A stretch of 64,000 bases of DNA from Tyto alba (lineage: Eukaryota; Chordata; Aves; Strigiformes; Tytonidae): the NCBI RefSeq assembly GCF_018691265.1, contig NW_024881316.1, forward strand, positions 29,922,819-29,986,818, given 5' to 3'. Positions within the stretch are counted from its first letter, which is position 1; every line of letters begins with the position of its first letter. This document shows, piece after piece, positions 25,201-37,143 of this stretch. Under the pieces are notes generated by a model, which was not told where the DNA came from, ran no database searches, and saw nothing but the letters and a program-made list of their open reading frames with translations. The translations under genes were made by a program, and so were the position numbers.

Positions 25201-28200
25201 TTATAAAGTACCTTACATGGGGGATTGCTGACGTGGAATGTGTTTGTACTGTGTTCACATATTCAAGAAGACAATATCTTTCTTACTGTCTTTTCTGTCA
25301 CTTTTGTTCTTTTAATCAGAAACTTTTTTGATTACTGAACTGTCCTGATGTGTCACAGACAGAAAAATAACTGAATGTTCCAGGTATGAGTCTTAATCAG
25401 CTTAAAATAGAAAAATTTAAATTAATTTTTGAAGGGTCAGTCTTACCTTTCCAAGAAGATGAAAAATATGAATGTTTCAATTTCTGTAATGCTGTATTAT
25501 TGTGTCTGTCACTCAGGCTTTTCTTACTAATCCAATGAAAGACTAATGTTCTGTGACTTAGTACAATACTTCTGGCAATCCTTTAAGCCCATATTATGAC
25601 TAAAAGTAAATTAGTTATGAAAATATTCTTGTTTATTTTAATAAAAGAGCATTCTGTTTCATTTAGAAACAAATAGCAAAATCTCTGTAGTGAAGAATTA
25701 TTTAAAGACAGTTTCTTTTATGTTTAAACTAGTTTTGTAAAGAGAACATCACAGTACATTTTGGGAGAACAGAGCAATAAAATCTTAGTGAAACTTGTTT
25801 AGTTAATATGCATCTCAAAGACATATGAGTTATACTCTAGATGCTTGTAATAAACAGCATTTTCATATTGTTTAATAGTGATAAAATAAGAAAATGCATG
25901 TTTTATAGAAGAAAATATATATTAATGCTATTGATGTTTTTAATAAAGAAATATTTTGGGATAATTTGATAACAGTTTGCTTTTGACAAAATAAGCTGTT
26001 AAAAAGATTCATAGCCTCTTTGCTCGTCTAGTCTTCCATCAATACAGTTCTTACCGAGATGGAAGAAAGGCAGAGTGTATGAAATCATTCTTGGTTCCTA
26101 ATTGGCAGAGGTCCTGGATGGCTACTCAAGAACTAAAATGGGAAGTAAAAAAATGTATGCAGAGTTAACATGTTACAAAGAAAAGCTGATACAACTGTGA
26201 GTTGCTACCTGGAAGAGATCTTAGTTTCACTGGGGTTGGTATGATTGCTCCTAATGTTTGATAAATTCTGTTCATCCCTCTTAGCATGCCAGTGGGGACG
26301 ATCCTGCAGAATTAGAGTGGATACTCCCACTCTCTCATAATCACTGTCAAGGATTGGTTTTGCAGTCTTCCAAGTTTGTAAATGAAGTTATTCAGCTTGA
26401 GTCAAAATCTATTATCAAGTCCCGTAAATTATTCCAGCTGTTGGCTGTTTGCTAGAGGATTTCCTCAATTAATGCACACCAAAATACTTCCTTACAACAT
26501 GTTCTGAATGTTGAGAATAACTTCTCATTATATTTTTGGTGTAGAAACCAGTGCTTTTATATTTCTTTCACAAGTTTTCTGTTTCTAAACCTACTTTAGT
26601 TCATGCCAGTAAGTAGGTTTTGAAGTTTTGTGCAAGCTTTTAAAAACTAAGCTTTTTCTCAAAAACAAAACAAAAAAAATGTATTTTTTTTCGGTCCAGC
26701 TCTGTTAGGAGAATGACATGACAAACAACTGTGTTCTGTCACTTCTTGTAGTTTTGTTCCTTTTTCTTCCTGGAAAGGAAAGCCTCTGTCAGTTTAGGGA
26801 GGGCTGTTGTCAATTTTTCTTTCTTTAATGGTGAATTAAAATTAGTCAAGGTAGCTGCTATGTTAAGTCACATGAAACTGCATGAAAATATTAAACTTTG
26901 AGCTAGAAGAGGAGGTGTGGAGAGATTTTTGTTTGTTCTGTTCTGTGTGACTGATGTGTAACTTTGACAACTCAGTGTCTCTAATGAAAAGAAATTTCAA
27001 GAATACCTTTTTTCACGAGGCAGGTTTTTGGGTTGGTTTTCTTTCATCTTGGACAACTCCAAAAGCACTTATATTATATGGTGTCTAAAGAGGAGAGTTT
27101 AGTTTTATTTATGTAGTTTCTATTAAACTTTTCTTTTTATAGAAGAAAGGGAAAGCATGTTTAGCAGCATTCTGCAACTTACATAGTTTCATTTTTTTAA
27201 CACTACAGTTTTATGAGAGAAACAATTTTTGCTAAGGTGCTCACAAACACCACCGAATTTGATTTCAGAAAGGCAATTTCGATGTGCTGTGTTGTTCTTT
27301 AAAAAAAAATTCAAACATGCAAAATGCTTTTTCTTGATGAATGTGGGTCAAATATTTTATTCAGTTTGTTTTAAAATAAAATGCTCCATTTAAATGCATT
27401 TTAAGTCCATTAAAACATAGCATTGGTGCACAGTCTGCTACAAAGGAAAAACAAGATAGAACACCAAATGTTCTAATTTTCACAAATCATTATGCTTAAC
27501 ATTAGGATTAGACGTCTGAAACTGCTGATGCTTAACAAACTTGGCATTGCAGAGTTGGTCTAAAGCCAGTGTAACATCAGTAGACATCTTCCTATTGACT
27601 CAAATAACCATTGAATTTAGATTTTCAGAAAGTATAGGTATATACAGATGTTCTCAAAATGGTTTCTGACTTCATGAAATAGGAGGAATGTTGGCCATTT
27701 GGCTAGTTGTGGAGGTTTCAGACAGGAAATTTGGCTGCTCTGAATGTGCATCAGATCCAATGGAGCATTAAACCTTTTCAACACATTTATTGTATATCAA
27801 AATGTCAGGAAGAATTTGTTACTGTATACTGCTATGAAATCTCCAGACCTCTATAAAACCATTAATATAGCATTAGACATTACACATAGAGAACCTTGTG
27901 ACTTTATCAAATTCTCTGAATATAATTGCTTGAGATCTTTTATTCTAGATTATATTGAACTAATGCACTTAATATGTAATCAAGCAATTAATGTTCTCAA
28001 ATTTTATTTGTAGTTTTACTTTCTAGAACGCCAGTTTAACATGTCTAAAATTCAGCAAGAAATAAAATCCAACCAGGAAAACAGTGTCTTTTCAGTGTTG
28101 GGAGAAAGAGCGTGTGGTCTCCGTTTAGTTTGTTAAATGCCAAAAATACATGCATGCAGCAGAAGCTTGCTAATCTGCATTTGTCATGTGCCCACTATAA

Positions 28201-29037
28201 TTCAGACACAAAATTCCACATCTTCACTCTTTCTAAGAAAAGATTTCACGACAGCACTCTGCTTTTAGGACTTCTGTTACTGAATTTTCAACATTTTGTA
28301 AGATAGTTCGTCACCTATATGCAATTGCAGAATATAATCTTAGATAATTAAAACGAAGAAGTAAATTCTTACATATTACTTTACAATTTTGCAGTGTTTT
28401 TAAGTCAATCTACAGCTATTTTAGATTGCACTGGGAAATTTAAACTATGAGTTATTGAAATATATGCACATTACTCAAATAAATTGTTCTAAAAATGAAA
28501 GTAGACCAGATTTCTGGAAACTCCGCACTTAAATTGGAGGTAAGAGTGACTTCCGATTATGAGGCTTTTTTCATCCAGATACTTAATGAGTGCTTATTCT
28601 TAGCTATTTATTTGCTTGTATCACTTGAGTTATACAGAAATATCTTCATGTTGCTTGTTCAGCACTATTTTTGTTTAAATTTTGTCTTGTTACCTTTTAA
28701 ATATTGTATCATTTTGTTATATGCAAAGCACACAAACATTTGATCTTCACTATCAAATGATATATTCACAGATTAGAACTTAAATTCTAGTATGGAAAGG
28801 AAAATTGCTGGTAATACAATCATGGAAGTAATTATTTTTAAATCTTAATGGCCTGTAAATTAAATATTTTAAGAAAACAAAGAAGAGCATGGTGTAAAGT
28901 CTAAGGAATTAGAAGTGTTGTAGAAAGAAGAAAGAGGTGTCTCAGGAGCTCATGGTAGGCATGTGAACTGCAGCCCATTGGAGCCAACAGGGAGACATTC
29001 CAGTGAGGCCTTTCACGCTGTGGCTGAGGGTGTCAGT
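19263..29037. other. AT-rich non-coding stretch, nearly 10 kb
   Basis: No recognised gene or dispersed repeat. It holds a (GTTT)n microsatellite (20072-20099) and a segment near 21470-21720 of higher GC containing GAATAAACCTTG, which could be a poly(A) signal of an unknown transcript or old LTR. A minus-strand frame near 23401-23613 has some exon-like traits and is treated as a finding. Otherwise I see nothing. Confidence 0.55.
20072..20099. repeat. (GTTT)n microsatellite
   Basis: Tandem TTTG units following a T run. Confidence 0.9.
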
Positions 29038-29265
29038 TCTTAGAGTCACAGAACCACTGGGGTGGGAAGGCACTTCTGGAGATCCTCTAGTCCAACCCCT
29101 TGTTCAGAGCAGACTCAGCTGGAGGAGGTTGCTCAGGGCCATGTGCAGTCAGGTCTTGAATATCTGCAAGGCTGAACACTCCACAGCTTCTCTGGTTGAC
29201 CTCTTCCAGTGCTTTACCACCCTCACAGTAAGCCTCTTGATGGTACATCTCAATATGACTAAAAG
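29038..29265 (-). mobile_element. CR1 LINE 3' fragment, antisense
   Basis: The plus strand shows antisense CR1 text in order: AGAGTCACAGAACCACTGGG, CTAGTCCAACCCCTTG, GGTTGCTCAGGGCC and CCACCCTCACAGTAAG. It is 5'-truncated near 29265. The fragment ends some 50 bp before LTR B. It is moderately diverged and has no coding capacity. Confidence 0.85.
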
Positions 29266-29471
29266 TAGGGCCAGAGCAATTTATCACTTCACTTGCTACT
29301 TACTGTATACACATGTCCTGGGTTGAGTGAGTGGTGGGGTTTTTTTGGTGGCAGGGGAGGGGGCTATAGGGGCGTCCCCCTGTGAGAAGCTCCTCAAAGC
29401 TCCCCCAGCTCCAAGCCAGACCCACCCTTTGCACCAAGGCCAAGACAATCAGCTGAGCCTCTGTGATAACG

Positions 29472-29479
29472 TATTTAAG
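29472..29479 (+). promoter_or_regulatory. TATA-like box of LTR B
   Basis: TATTTAAG, conserved at the equivalent place in LTR A (9868-9875 minus) and LTR C (35965-35972 minus). Promoter function is inferred only. Confidence 0.4.
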
Positions 29480-30199
29480 AAGGGATGTGGTGACATCCAG
29501 TGGGAGTTGTGAGGAGGAATGAACATGCATGAGCACCAAGGTCAATTGAGGAACAGAGGAAGAAAGGATGGGGGAGGCGTGCCGGAGCAGAGACCCCCCT
29601 GTATCCTGTGGTGAGACGGCAGGGCGGCCCCCCCACACCACCCATGAAGGTCTACGGTGGAGCAGACATTGATTTATGACCTGTGCTTCATTTCGCATGG
29701 ATGATCAAGGTGTCTGTGCCCGAAGAAGGCTGGGGTCTTGTGGGAAAAGGTAGCCCCGCTGTTGTAGTTCAACGCTGGGAGGATTGCAGCATGCGGGGGT
29801 GTCCCACGCCGGAGCATCTCGGGAAGGGCTGTAGCCCGTGGGAGGGACTCCAGTCGGAGAAAGCTGGTGACCCACGATGGAGCAGTGTAAGAAAACACTG
29901 CAGCCTGTGGGAGGTACTCATGTCGGAGAAAGTTTGTGGAGGACTGTCTTCTGTGAGAGGGGGACCACGATGGAGCAGGGGGAACAAGTTCCAGAAGCTC
30001 CCCCCACTGAAGAATGAAGAAGCCGCAGCACTGACTGCACTCCCACCCCCCTTCCCTGCCCCTGCGCTGCTGGAGGGGGGAGGTGGAGATATCGGGAGCA
30101 GAGATGAGCCCAGGAAGAAGGGAGGGGTGGGGGGAAGGTGTTGTCTAGATGTGGCAATGCTTCTCACGTTCTGCTCTGTTAAGTGTTGTTAGTGTCTGT

Positions 30200-30205
30200 A
30201 ATAAA
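30200..30205 (+). promoter_or_regulatory. Poly(A) signal of LTR B
   Basis: AATAAA followed about 10 bp later by a long T run. It is conserved in LTRs A and C. Confidence 0.7.
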
Positions 30206-30407
30206 TGTATGTTGTTTTTTTTTTTTTTTTTCCCCTAACGAGTCTGCCTTTTCCTCATGACCATAAAGGGTGATTTTTCCCACCATCCCAGTCCTGTCTC
30301 AAACATCATGCCTGGCTCATCTGTTCCTTCTTATTGCCAGAAGAGAAGGGAGAGAGAGTGGCTGCGTGGTGGTTGGCTGCCAACCAGGCTCAAACCACGA
30401 CAAGACA

Positions 30408-33400
30408 GTTAGCCTTTTCCTTTACTATATTCAGTTGTAATTTAAGTAGAGGGCTAAGGTGTGGTTTGGCACAGTGCTGCATGGTTGTTTTTATTTTCCC
30501 CTAAACAGGATGGTGGTTTCTCTTCCCTGTGTCATTAGAATCGTTTGGTCTTGTTGCAGTGATCCTTTTAAATCCTTACGGGGATGACTGTTTTAGATTA
30601 GCTCAGGGTCTCATGCTTGATTTCATGTCTACAGAGTAATTTCAGTAATGTGGAACTAGTCAAATATTCTTGGATATCAGCAGAGGAGAGCAGCTTTGCT
30701 CAACAAGATACTTCTTGTATATTGTGAATAGTATAGGAAAATGTATGGGGACTGCTTTGTGCTGTTGGACACACTGTCTTGTTAGTGCTCTGGCAGAGCA
30801 GATTAGAGAGGGAGGCTTCACAGAAGTCTGAGTGGCTAAGTGTGTGGAGTAAAGAAAATTAGGACTGTACAGCATGAGGACAAAATACTTCTCCAGTGCA
30901 AAACATGTTGGCTTTAACGTTACTTAGAAATCACAATGAAAGGAAAACAAGAACTTGTAAATGGAGTGTTTCTAACATGCGTGGGGGAAGAAATTTGGGT
31001 GCCAAGAACCTCAAAAAGAAAGAGGGCTGCAATAATCATAGTATATAATTTTTGTCGTTCAGATAGAAGAGGAAAAGGCAGAAACTTGCATGCGATTTTT
31101 GTATGTTTTCAAGTATTGTCCGTATCCCTGGAGCCTGTTATAAAAATCTTATCCTTCCTCTTGCAGAAAAGAGTGATGGAAAGTCTGTGACGAGATGGTA
31201 GTTCTTTATATTTTATTTCACATCTTTCACACTGTAGGGAACTTTGCAAACTTGCCAGTTCTTAAAGCTCTGTTATTTTTATAAAGCAGTTAATCACAAA
31301 GGCAAGTGATATAAGAAAGAGCATACCTGTTATGTACCTACTTGTAAGCTTGCTGCCTGAACAGACAGGAGGTTTAAATACACGTTAGGGTGAAATTCAG
31401 CTAACCCTGCTCATACAGATATTCTGTATATGTTCAGAGTTTCAGGTGTTACAGGGGTTTTTTTGAAAACCAGAGTAAGAAAACCATTTTTTTTTTTTTT
31501 TTTTTCCTTTCAGCATGGGAAAACCTTTGCGTTACGAGGGTTTCAGTGAAGGTGGGCAAGCCTGTATGTTGCCTTTTAACTTTCAGCATCATGTGGGACA
31601 GTTGTGAATGTATGTAGTATTGAAGTAGCTGAGAGAGCAGCCTCAAAGTGACACTGAACATGACCACAAAGAAAATATGTTATTGATCTGTTCTTGGGGT
31701 TTGAATCTGAATCTCTGAGGATCGTCTGTCTGTGTTTAAAATGTAATTTCAGCATGACTTTGAAAGAATGAGATGATTGAAATTTAGGAAGTTTTTGTGT
31801 CAGTTGTTGAATTATATTGCCCAAAGTAATTACAGCATTTTTGATTGACATAGTTTTTGGCTTTCTGTGTAAAATATGTTCTCAGTAAGAAAGTCTGTTT
31901 GGTATTTTCTACCACCACTTTTACCCTGGGTGAAAATTTCATTGTATGCCTAAGCTTGGGACTCTTATTCTGTGTCCAGTCTTTTCAAGCAACCCAAATA
32001 AAAAAAGTCTTATTTAATGCATAGATTTTGTTTTCATTTGCATTTTTCTTCTGAAAGAAGCTTGCAGAGAAGAGCAAAATTAGGCTATTAATATTCTAGG
32101 ATTTCTTGATGTAATAAACTGAATGAGATACAGGAGTGTGCTATTCCTTCAACTCTTCTTGGCTGTAGAGTAAGATGGAGAGTACTTAATGGGGTATATT
32201 TAACACTGTATTGTAGTACTTAAAAGGAAGCTGTGGCTAATAAGAGAATGTACAGAGAGTAATAGAAGAGCTATAAATATGTAGAGAGAATAAGCAGAAT
32301 GTTACGAAAAATAGGTATTAAGCTGTTATGCTATACTTTTCCTTTCCAAACAAAGAATTTTTATTTTCTTGAATTGCATAGATCCCTTATTTTTTTATAT
32401 AAAGGACATTGAAGAACATATGCAAGAAGAATAATATGCATTTAAAAATAAATTCTAAATGGGAACTTAAATATGCAAAAGTATCAACTTATATAACACA
32501 GAAAAATCTATAGAATGTTGAATACTGATTCCCAGAATTCTCAAAATACTCTGTCATATATAAAATTGAAACAAAGAGGGTGACTGCACCATGAAAAAGT
32601 GCATCATTTCGTAATGACTGGATGAAGTCCTTATTCAGTATGGCAGGTCTAAGCAAGTACAAAATTGTAATGCTTTTGTATGACATGGTTGGGAGGAGAT
32701 ATAGTAATGAAATTAGTGACTTCAGTACATGTTTCTATCTGGAATACTTTATAGTAGATTAGTCCTAATAAAGTAGCTGAACTATATTTGGGTACACCTG
32801 ATTTGAGCTGACTGTAGTAAGGTAAAAATTTTTGCTAGTTTGAATTGTTTTGTTTGAATAAATAATTAAAAATGAACTGCATAGTTGATTATAAACACAC
32901 ACTCCACACGCAGAAGGACAGAGAAAAATCTTGTCAGTAAATCTAAAGTCAGTAATTCAGTGGATAAGATTGTTATCACTGATTTTGAGGAAAGTGGTTA
33001 TTTGAATTTTCGTCTGGTTGTCTGATAAAAACATGAAGATGAGCAAGGTGGAGAGAAGTCAAAATGATAGGGAAGAGTAAATAAGAGAAGTGACTGGGGA
33101 AAGAGCGAGCTATCACTTGTTAAGTAGAAAAATGTGTACCATTTGATGGTTGTTCCCAGGAGAAAAAAATTTTTATCGACATAATTCTTGGTCTGAGTCT
33201 GTGTGAGCATATCTTGCACATCCATGTATTTAAGGTTAAGATTTTTATTTCTACCAGTTCAGAACTGTGTGTTCAATATGTTACAGACTGAAGACTTTCT
33301 TCTGTTTTCATTTGGGATCAAAAGACTCAGTGTAATTGAAGGTAGGAAAAGGAATTATGAAGGTTGAAAATGATCAGGCTTTAGGGATGAAATAGTCTTT

Positions 33401-35052
33401 CACATTTATTTATAAATGTTAAAATACCAACATTTTCCATCATCTTGGGGTAGCTCAGCAAAGCCAGTCTGGACTCCCGAAGAATACTGATGGAAGGGAG
33501 GGCAATTTGCTGAAGAAATACCTGGTCTGGATGAATCAGGTATTTTAACCCCCAAAGCCATACAGATGCATTAGTGTCATTCAACCAGTTATCTTTACTG
33601 AGAAATGTAGTACTTCAACCATTTTGGAGTCACTCTAATATTACGCTGCTTCTCAGAGCCAAGCGAGCTGAAGTACCATGCTTCTATTCCACTGAGAGCC
33701 TGATGACTGTCTTCTCGCTCCAAGGCACCATTTTTGGCTAGAATATGAAATACCTGTTTTTAAGGGACCTACATTCAAAATCAGGCCTTGGATGCTTAAA
33801 ATGTGTGTTTTGGAAATATTTTTTCAATTATGCACTTACATTATTCTCCATAACTATGAAATTAAATTGATTCACTGGGATATATTCCAACAGAGCAGTC
33901 ATTAAAATCAAACAAATGCTACTTGACTGGCATGTAGAGTTTTAACTGTTTTCTGATCTTTATGAAGATACTCAGAGGAGTTTGCTTATGAACAAGTTAG
34001 CAGCAATACCTTATCCTGCAGAGCTTTAAGTGGGCTTTGCTGTCACTGCAGCTCAGTGGATTTTTTTTTTTTTCTATACCTAGTAGAATTAGATACAAAG
34101 TGTTTTTCTGAGTTGATTGCAAAACTGAAAAAAAAGAAGAAAAACAAAATGCAAACAAAACCCGAGAGATTTATTGGAGTATTTAATTTGTCTTCTGCTC
34201 CTTACATTCCAACACAGCTGTGAGCTGCTTCATTGTTTTCATGTAGACATCCTGATACTGTGTCTGTGTCAGATGGATGCATTTTTTTTGAGTTTGCACA
34301 TTGGTATGATATAGTAGTGATGGCTTTAAAAGGGGTGAAGAATGCATGTCTGCTTCTGGGTTGATGAAAGTATGGCCAGAGTTGCTTTCATGATATATTT
34401 TAGTCTGTAGAATATGGCAGTATGAAAGAATGTTATTAGGTGTATATTTTCTTTTATACTAGTGTTTTGTTTTTTTTTAAAAATGACTACTCATTATGTC
34501 TTCAGTATTTAAAAAATAATGACTACAACTTTTTTATTATTTTGAGCTAAAATATGAGTAAATTATTTCTTATGATAGTTTGGAATTGTTCCCAAGTTTT
34601 GCTTAATACAAAACAATGCAAATCATTCAAGATCATCAAACCATTTCTATATCTGTATTTGTAACAGTATCCCTGCCTGGAGTCCTCAAATAATTCTTTA
34701 CTCAAAAAACTGACTGTGATGTATTTTACAATGACATCTCGGATCCCGAGCTGAGATCAGTTATTCGCTCAAATGCATATGAAAAACATCATCAGCGGAA
34801 CAATTTCTGCTTGCAATAAGACAAAATTAATTTTTAAGAAGGGAAAAAATTTTAACTGAGTATGGTACAGAACAAGCTATGGTTACTTATAGCTTGATTG
34901 TCGTAGAAAGTCATATAACTCTGTAATAGCAGCATAAATTCTCTGTTTCTCTTAAATCATGTATTTTCAGGGAAAAAACAGGAGGAATTGAACTGTTTTG
35001 TAACATCATTATTTCTTGCTGTTGTCTTCAAAAACTTGATTGACTTCATTAT
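30408..35052. other. Non-coding spacer between inverted LTRs B and C
   Basis: About 4.6 kb of AT-rich DNA with no recognised gene or dispersed repeat. It has a T run near 31488-31505 and scattered open frames under 95 codons. It contains no gag, pol or env text, so B and C are not the two LTRs of one provirus, as their opposite orientation also shows. Confidence 0.6.
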
Positions 35053-36130
35053 TGTCGTGGTTTGAGCCTGATCTGCAGCCAAACACCATGCAGTTGTTTA
35101 CTCCCCCTTCTCTTCTGGCAATGAGAAAGGACAAATGAGCTAGGCTTGGGATTTGAGATAGGACTGGGAGGGGCAAATCACCCATTATGGTTATGACCAA
35201 AAGGCAGACTCGTTAGGGGAAGAAAAAACCCATACATTTATTACAGACACTAACAACACATAACAGAGTAGGACAGTGAGAAGCATTGCCACATCTTGAG
35301 AACACCTTCCCCCCACCCCTCCCTTCTTCCTGGGCTCATCTCTGCTCCCGATATCTCCACCTCCCCCCTCCAGCAGCGCAGGGGCAGGGAAGGGGGGTGG
35401 GAGTGCAGTCAGTGCTGCGGCTTCTTCATTCTTCAGTGGGGGGAGCTTCTGGAACTTGTTCCCCCTGCTCCATCGTGGTCCCCCTCTCACAGGAGACAGT
35501 CCTCCACAAACTTTCTCTGACATGAGTACCTCCCACAGGCTGCAGTGTTTTCTTACACTGCTCCATCGTGGGTCACCAGCTTTCTCCGACTGGAGTCCCT
35601 CCCACGGCCTGCAGCCCTTCCCGCGATGCTCCGGCGTGGGACACCCCCGCATGCTGCAATCTTCCCAGTGGTGAACTACAACAGCGGGGCTACCTTTTCC
35701 CACAAGACCCCGACCTTCTTCGGGCACAGACACCTTGATCATCCATGCGAAATGAAGCACAGGCCATAAATCAATGTCTGCTCCACCGTAGACCTTCATG
35801 GGTGGCAGGGGGGGGGCCGCCCTGCCGTCTCACCACAGGATACAGGGGGGTCTCTGCTCCGGCACGCCTCCCCCATCCTTTCTTCCTCTGTTCCTCAACT
35901 GACCTTGGTGCTCATGCATGTTCATTCCTCCTCACAACTCCCACTGGATGTCACCACATCCATTCTTAAATACGTTATCACAGAGGTGCAGCTGATGGGC
36001 TCAGTTTTGGTGCAGACGTGGAGCTGATTTGGAGCTGGGGGAGTTTCGAGAAGCTTCTCACTGGGGGCCCCCCCTATAGCTCCCTCCCCTGCCACCAAAA
36101 AAAACCCACCACTCGCTCAAACCCAGGACA
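35053..36130 (-). mobile_element. LTR C, endogenous retrovirus LTR
   Basis: A 1,078-bp LTR on the minus strand with complete ends (sense TGTCCTGGGTTTGAG...CTCAAACCACGACA). The five bases on each side (ATTAT and GCCAT) do not match, so it is either rearranged or the surviving 3' LTR of a larger truncated element whose interior would lie at 36131 and beyond. TATTTAAG at 35965-35972 and AATAAA at 35237-35242 are on the minus strand. The minus-strand frame 35799-35191 is open for 202 codons from a real ATG. The central part is nearly identical to LTR B. It contains an imperfect direct repeat (35511-35579 and 35580-35646). Confidence 0.88.
35511..35646 (-). repeat. Imperfect direct repeat inside LTR C
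   Basis: Two adjacent units of 69 and 67 bp (35511-35579, 35580-35646). Each starts CTTTCTC, continues with GAGT-CCTCCCAC and a CTGCAG, then TGCTCC--CGTGGG and CACC. The same arrangement is seen in LTRs A and B. The two units are well diverged from each other, so the duplication predates these insertions. Confidence 0.65.
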
Positions 36131-37143
36131 GCCATGTTCACCCATCACCCTGCCCAAGGGCTGGCCACCACCAAGGTTGACTCTGAAAAATTTGTTAGAC
36201 CCTGGCTGTAATGGTGATTCCAAGTTAACCTGGACAAGTGGAGCAATAATCACCTGAATGCTAGACAATGGTATGCATATCTAAAACAAGCTCAAATAAG
36301 CTCAGGCCAAGATAAATCCAAACCCTTTAGAGATGTAGAGTCAGCACCATCGGGTTAGTGCAGACCCTTCTAAAGCAAAGAGAAAAGCCTATTTCCTGGG
36401 CTGTCCCAGAAAATCCCAGCATTTTGTCATCTGGACGTTTTCTAGCTGCAGGAGACTGAAGGTTGCCTTGATGGGTCTCACACAGTGAGGGTCTTGTTTT
36501 GTCCATCTGCAGCTTATGAGCTCTTACTGCAGTGGGCTGGGGCCAGAGAACAAAGTTGTTCAGCTGATGATGCCACCATACCTGCATGTGGAGTATCCTT
36601 CTTTCTAAAGGCCTATGTTTTTCAGGCATTATATATGGCCTTGAAAAGTGCCGCCTTTTATGTATTCACTTTGATTTTTACCACTGACTTGATAGTAAAG
36701 GTGCCATAACAAATCACCAAACAGAATGACAGTCAAGGTTAAAACTGTTAAGTTAGCAACTTTTTCCAGTAAGGTCCGTTTAAGCTTTGGCTTTGTTTGA
36801 TGTAATAGTGTATGCAGAGGCACTGTCTTGATATCTTGCCAAATCATACACTCCTTTCTCCGTGCTTGGGTACAAAGGTACAGCATCTTGCTATGGTGAT
36901 AACTATCTCAGGGCATTGTACCTTGATAGTCCACCCTGGGATGTTATCAGCATAAAGCCTGGCAGTGTTTGACCCCAAACCAAGTAGCCCTGACCCAAAC
37001 CCTCCATAGGCAGACTCACAGGTTAGCAAGGGCCAGAGGAGTTTGAATGAGGCCCCGGTGAATGGGGCAGAGAGTGAGAGCTTAATATTAAGAACACAGG
37101 CTGTGTCAACAGGGTTCCAGGCCAGAGAAAAATCCTGGCACAT
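36131..37143 (-). mobile_element. Unclassified segment, possible decayed provirus interior next to LTR C
   Basis: Three ATG-started frames follow one another on the minus strand: 37143-36844 (99 codons), 36886-36629 (85 codons) and 36629-36327 (100 codons). The first two overlap and the stop of the second overlaps the ATG of the third. A fourth frame (36268-36074) runs into LTR C. The second protein has a hydrophobic, membrane-like stretch near residues 43-66. Position and strand fit an interior that ends at a 3' LTR. Against this, no retroviral domain is recognised and no clean polypurine tract precedes the LTR (the last 25 bases are only G-rich). It may instead be an unrelated old repeat or unique DNA. 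Confidence 0.3.

Larger units (their letters stand above)
29314..30402 (+). mobile_element. LTR B, endogenous retrovirus LTR, probably solo
   Basis: A 1,089-bp LTR in plus orientation, starting TGTCCTGGGTTGAG and ending CTCAAACCACGACA. The flanks ACACA (29309-29313) and AGACA (30403-30407) match at four of five bases, consistent with an old 5-bp target duplication and a solo LTR. A TATA-like TATTTAAG sits at 29472-29479 and AATAAA at 30200-30205. Between them the plus strand is open from 29683 to 30192; the equivalent frame of LTR C is open from an ATG, but here a TGA near 29676 breaks it. From about 29460 to 30150 the sequence is nearly identical to LTR C, while both ends are much more different. 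Confidence 0.88.

Noticed and set aside
29314..36130. LTR B and LTR C as the two LTRs of one provirus
   Set aside because: They are in opposite orientation and the 4.65-kb spacer holds no gag, pol or env text.
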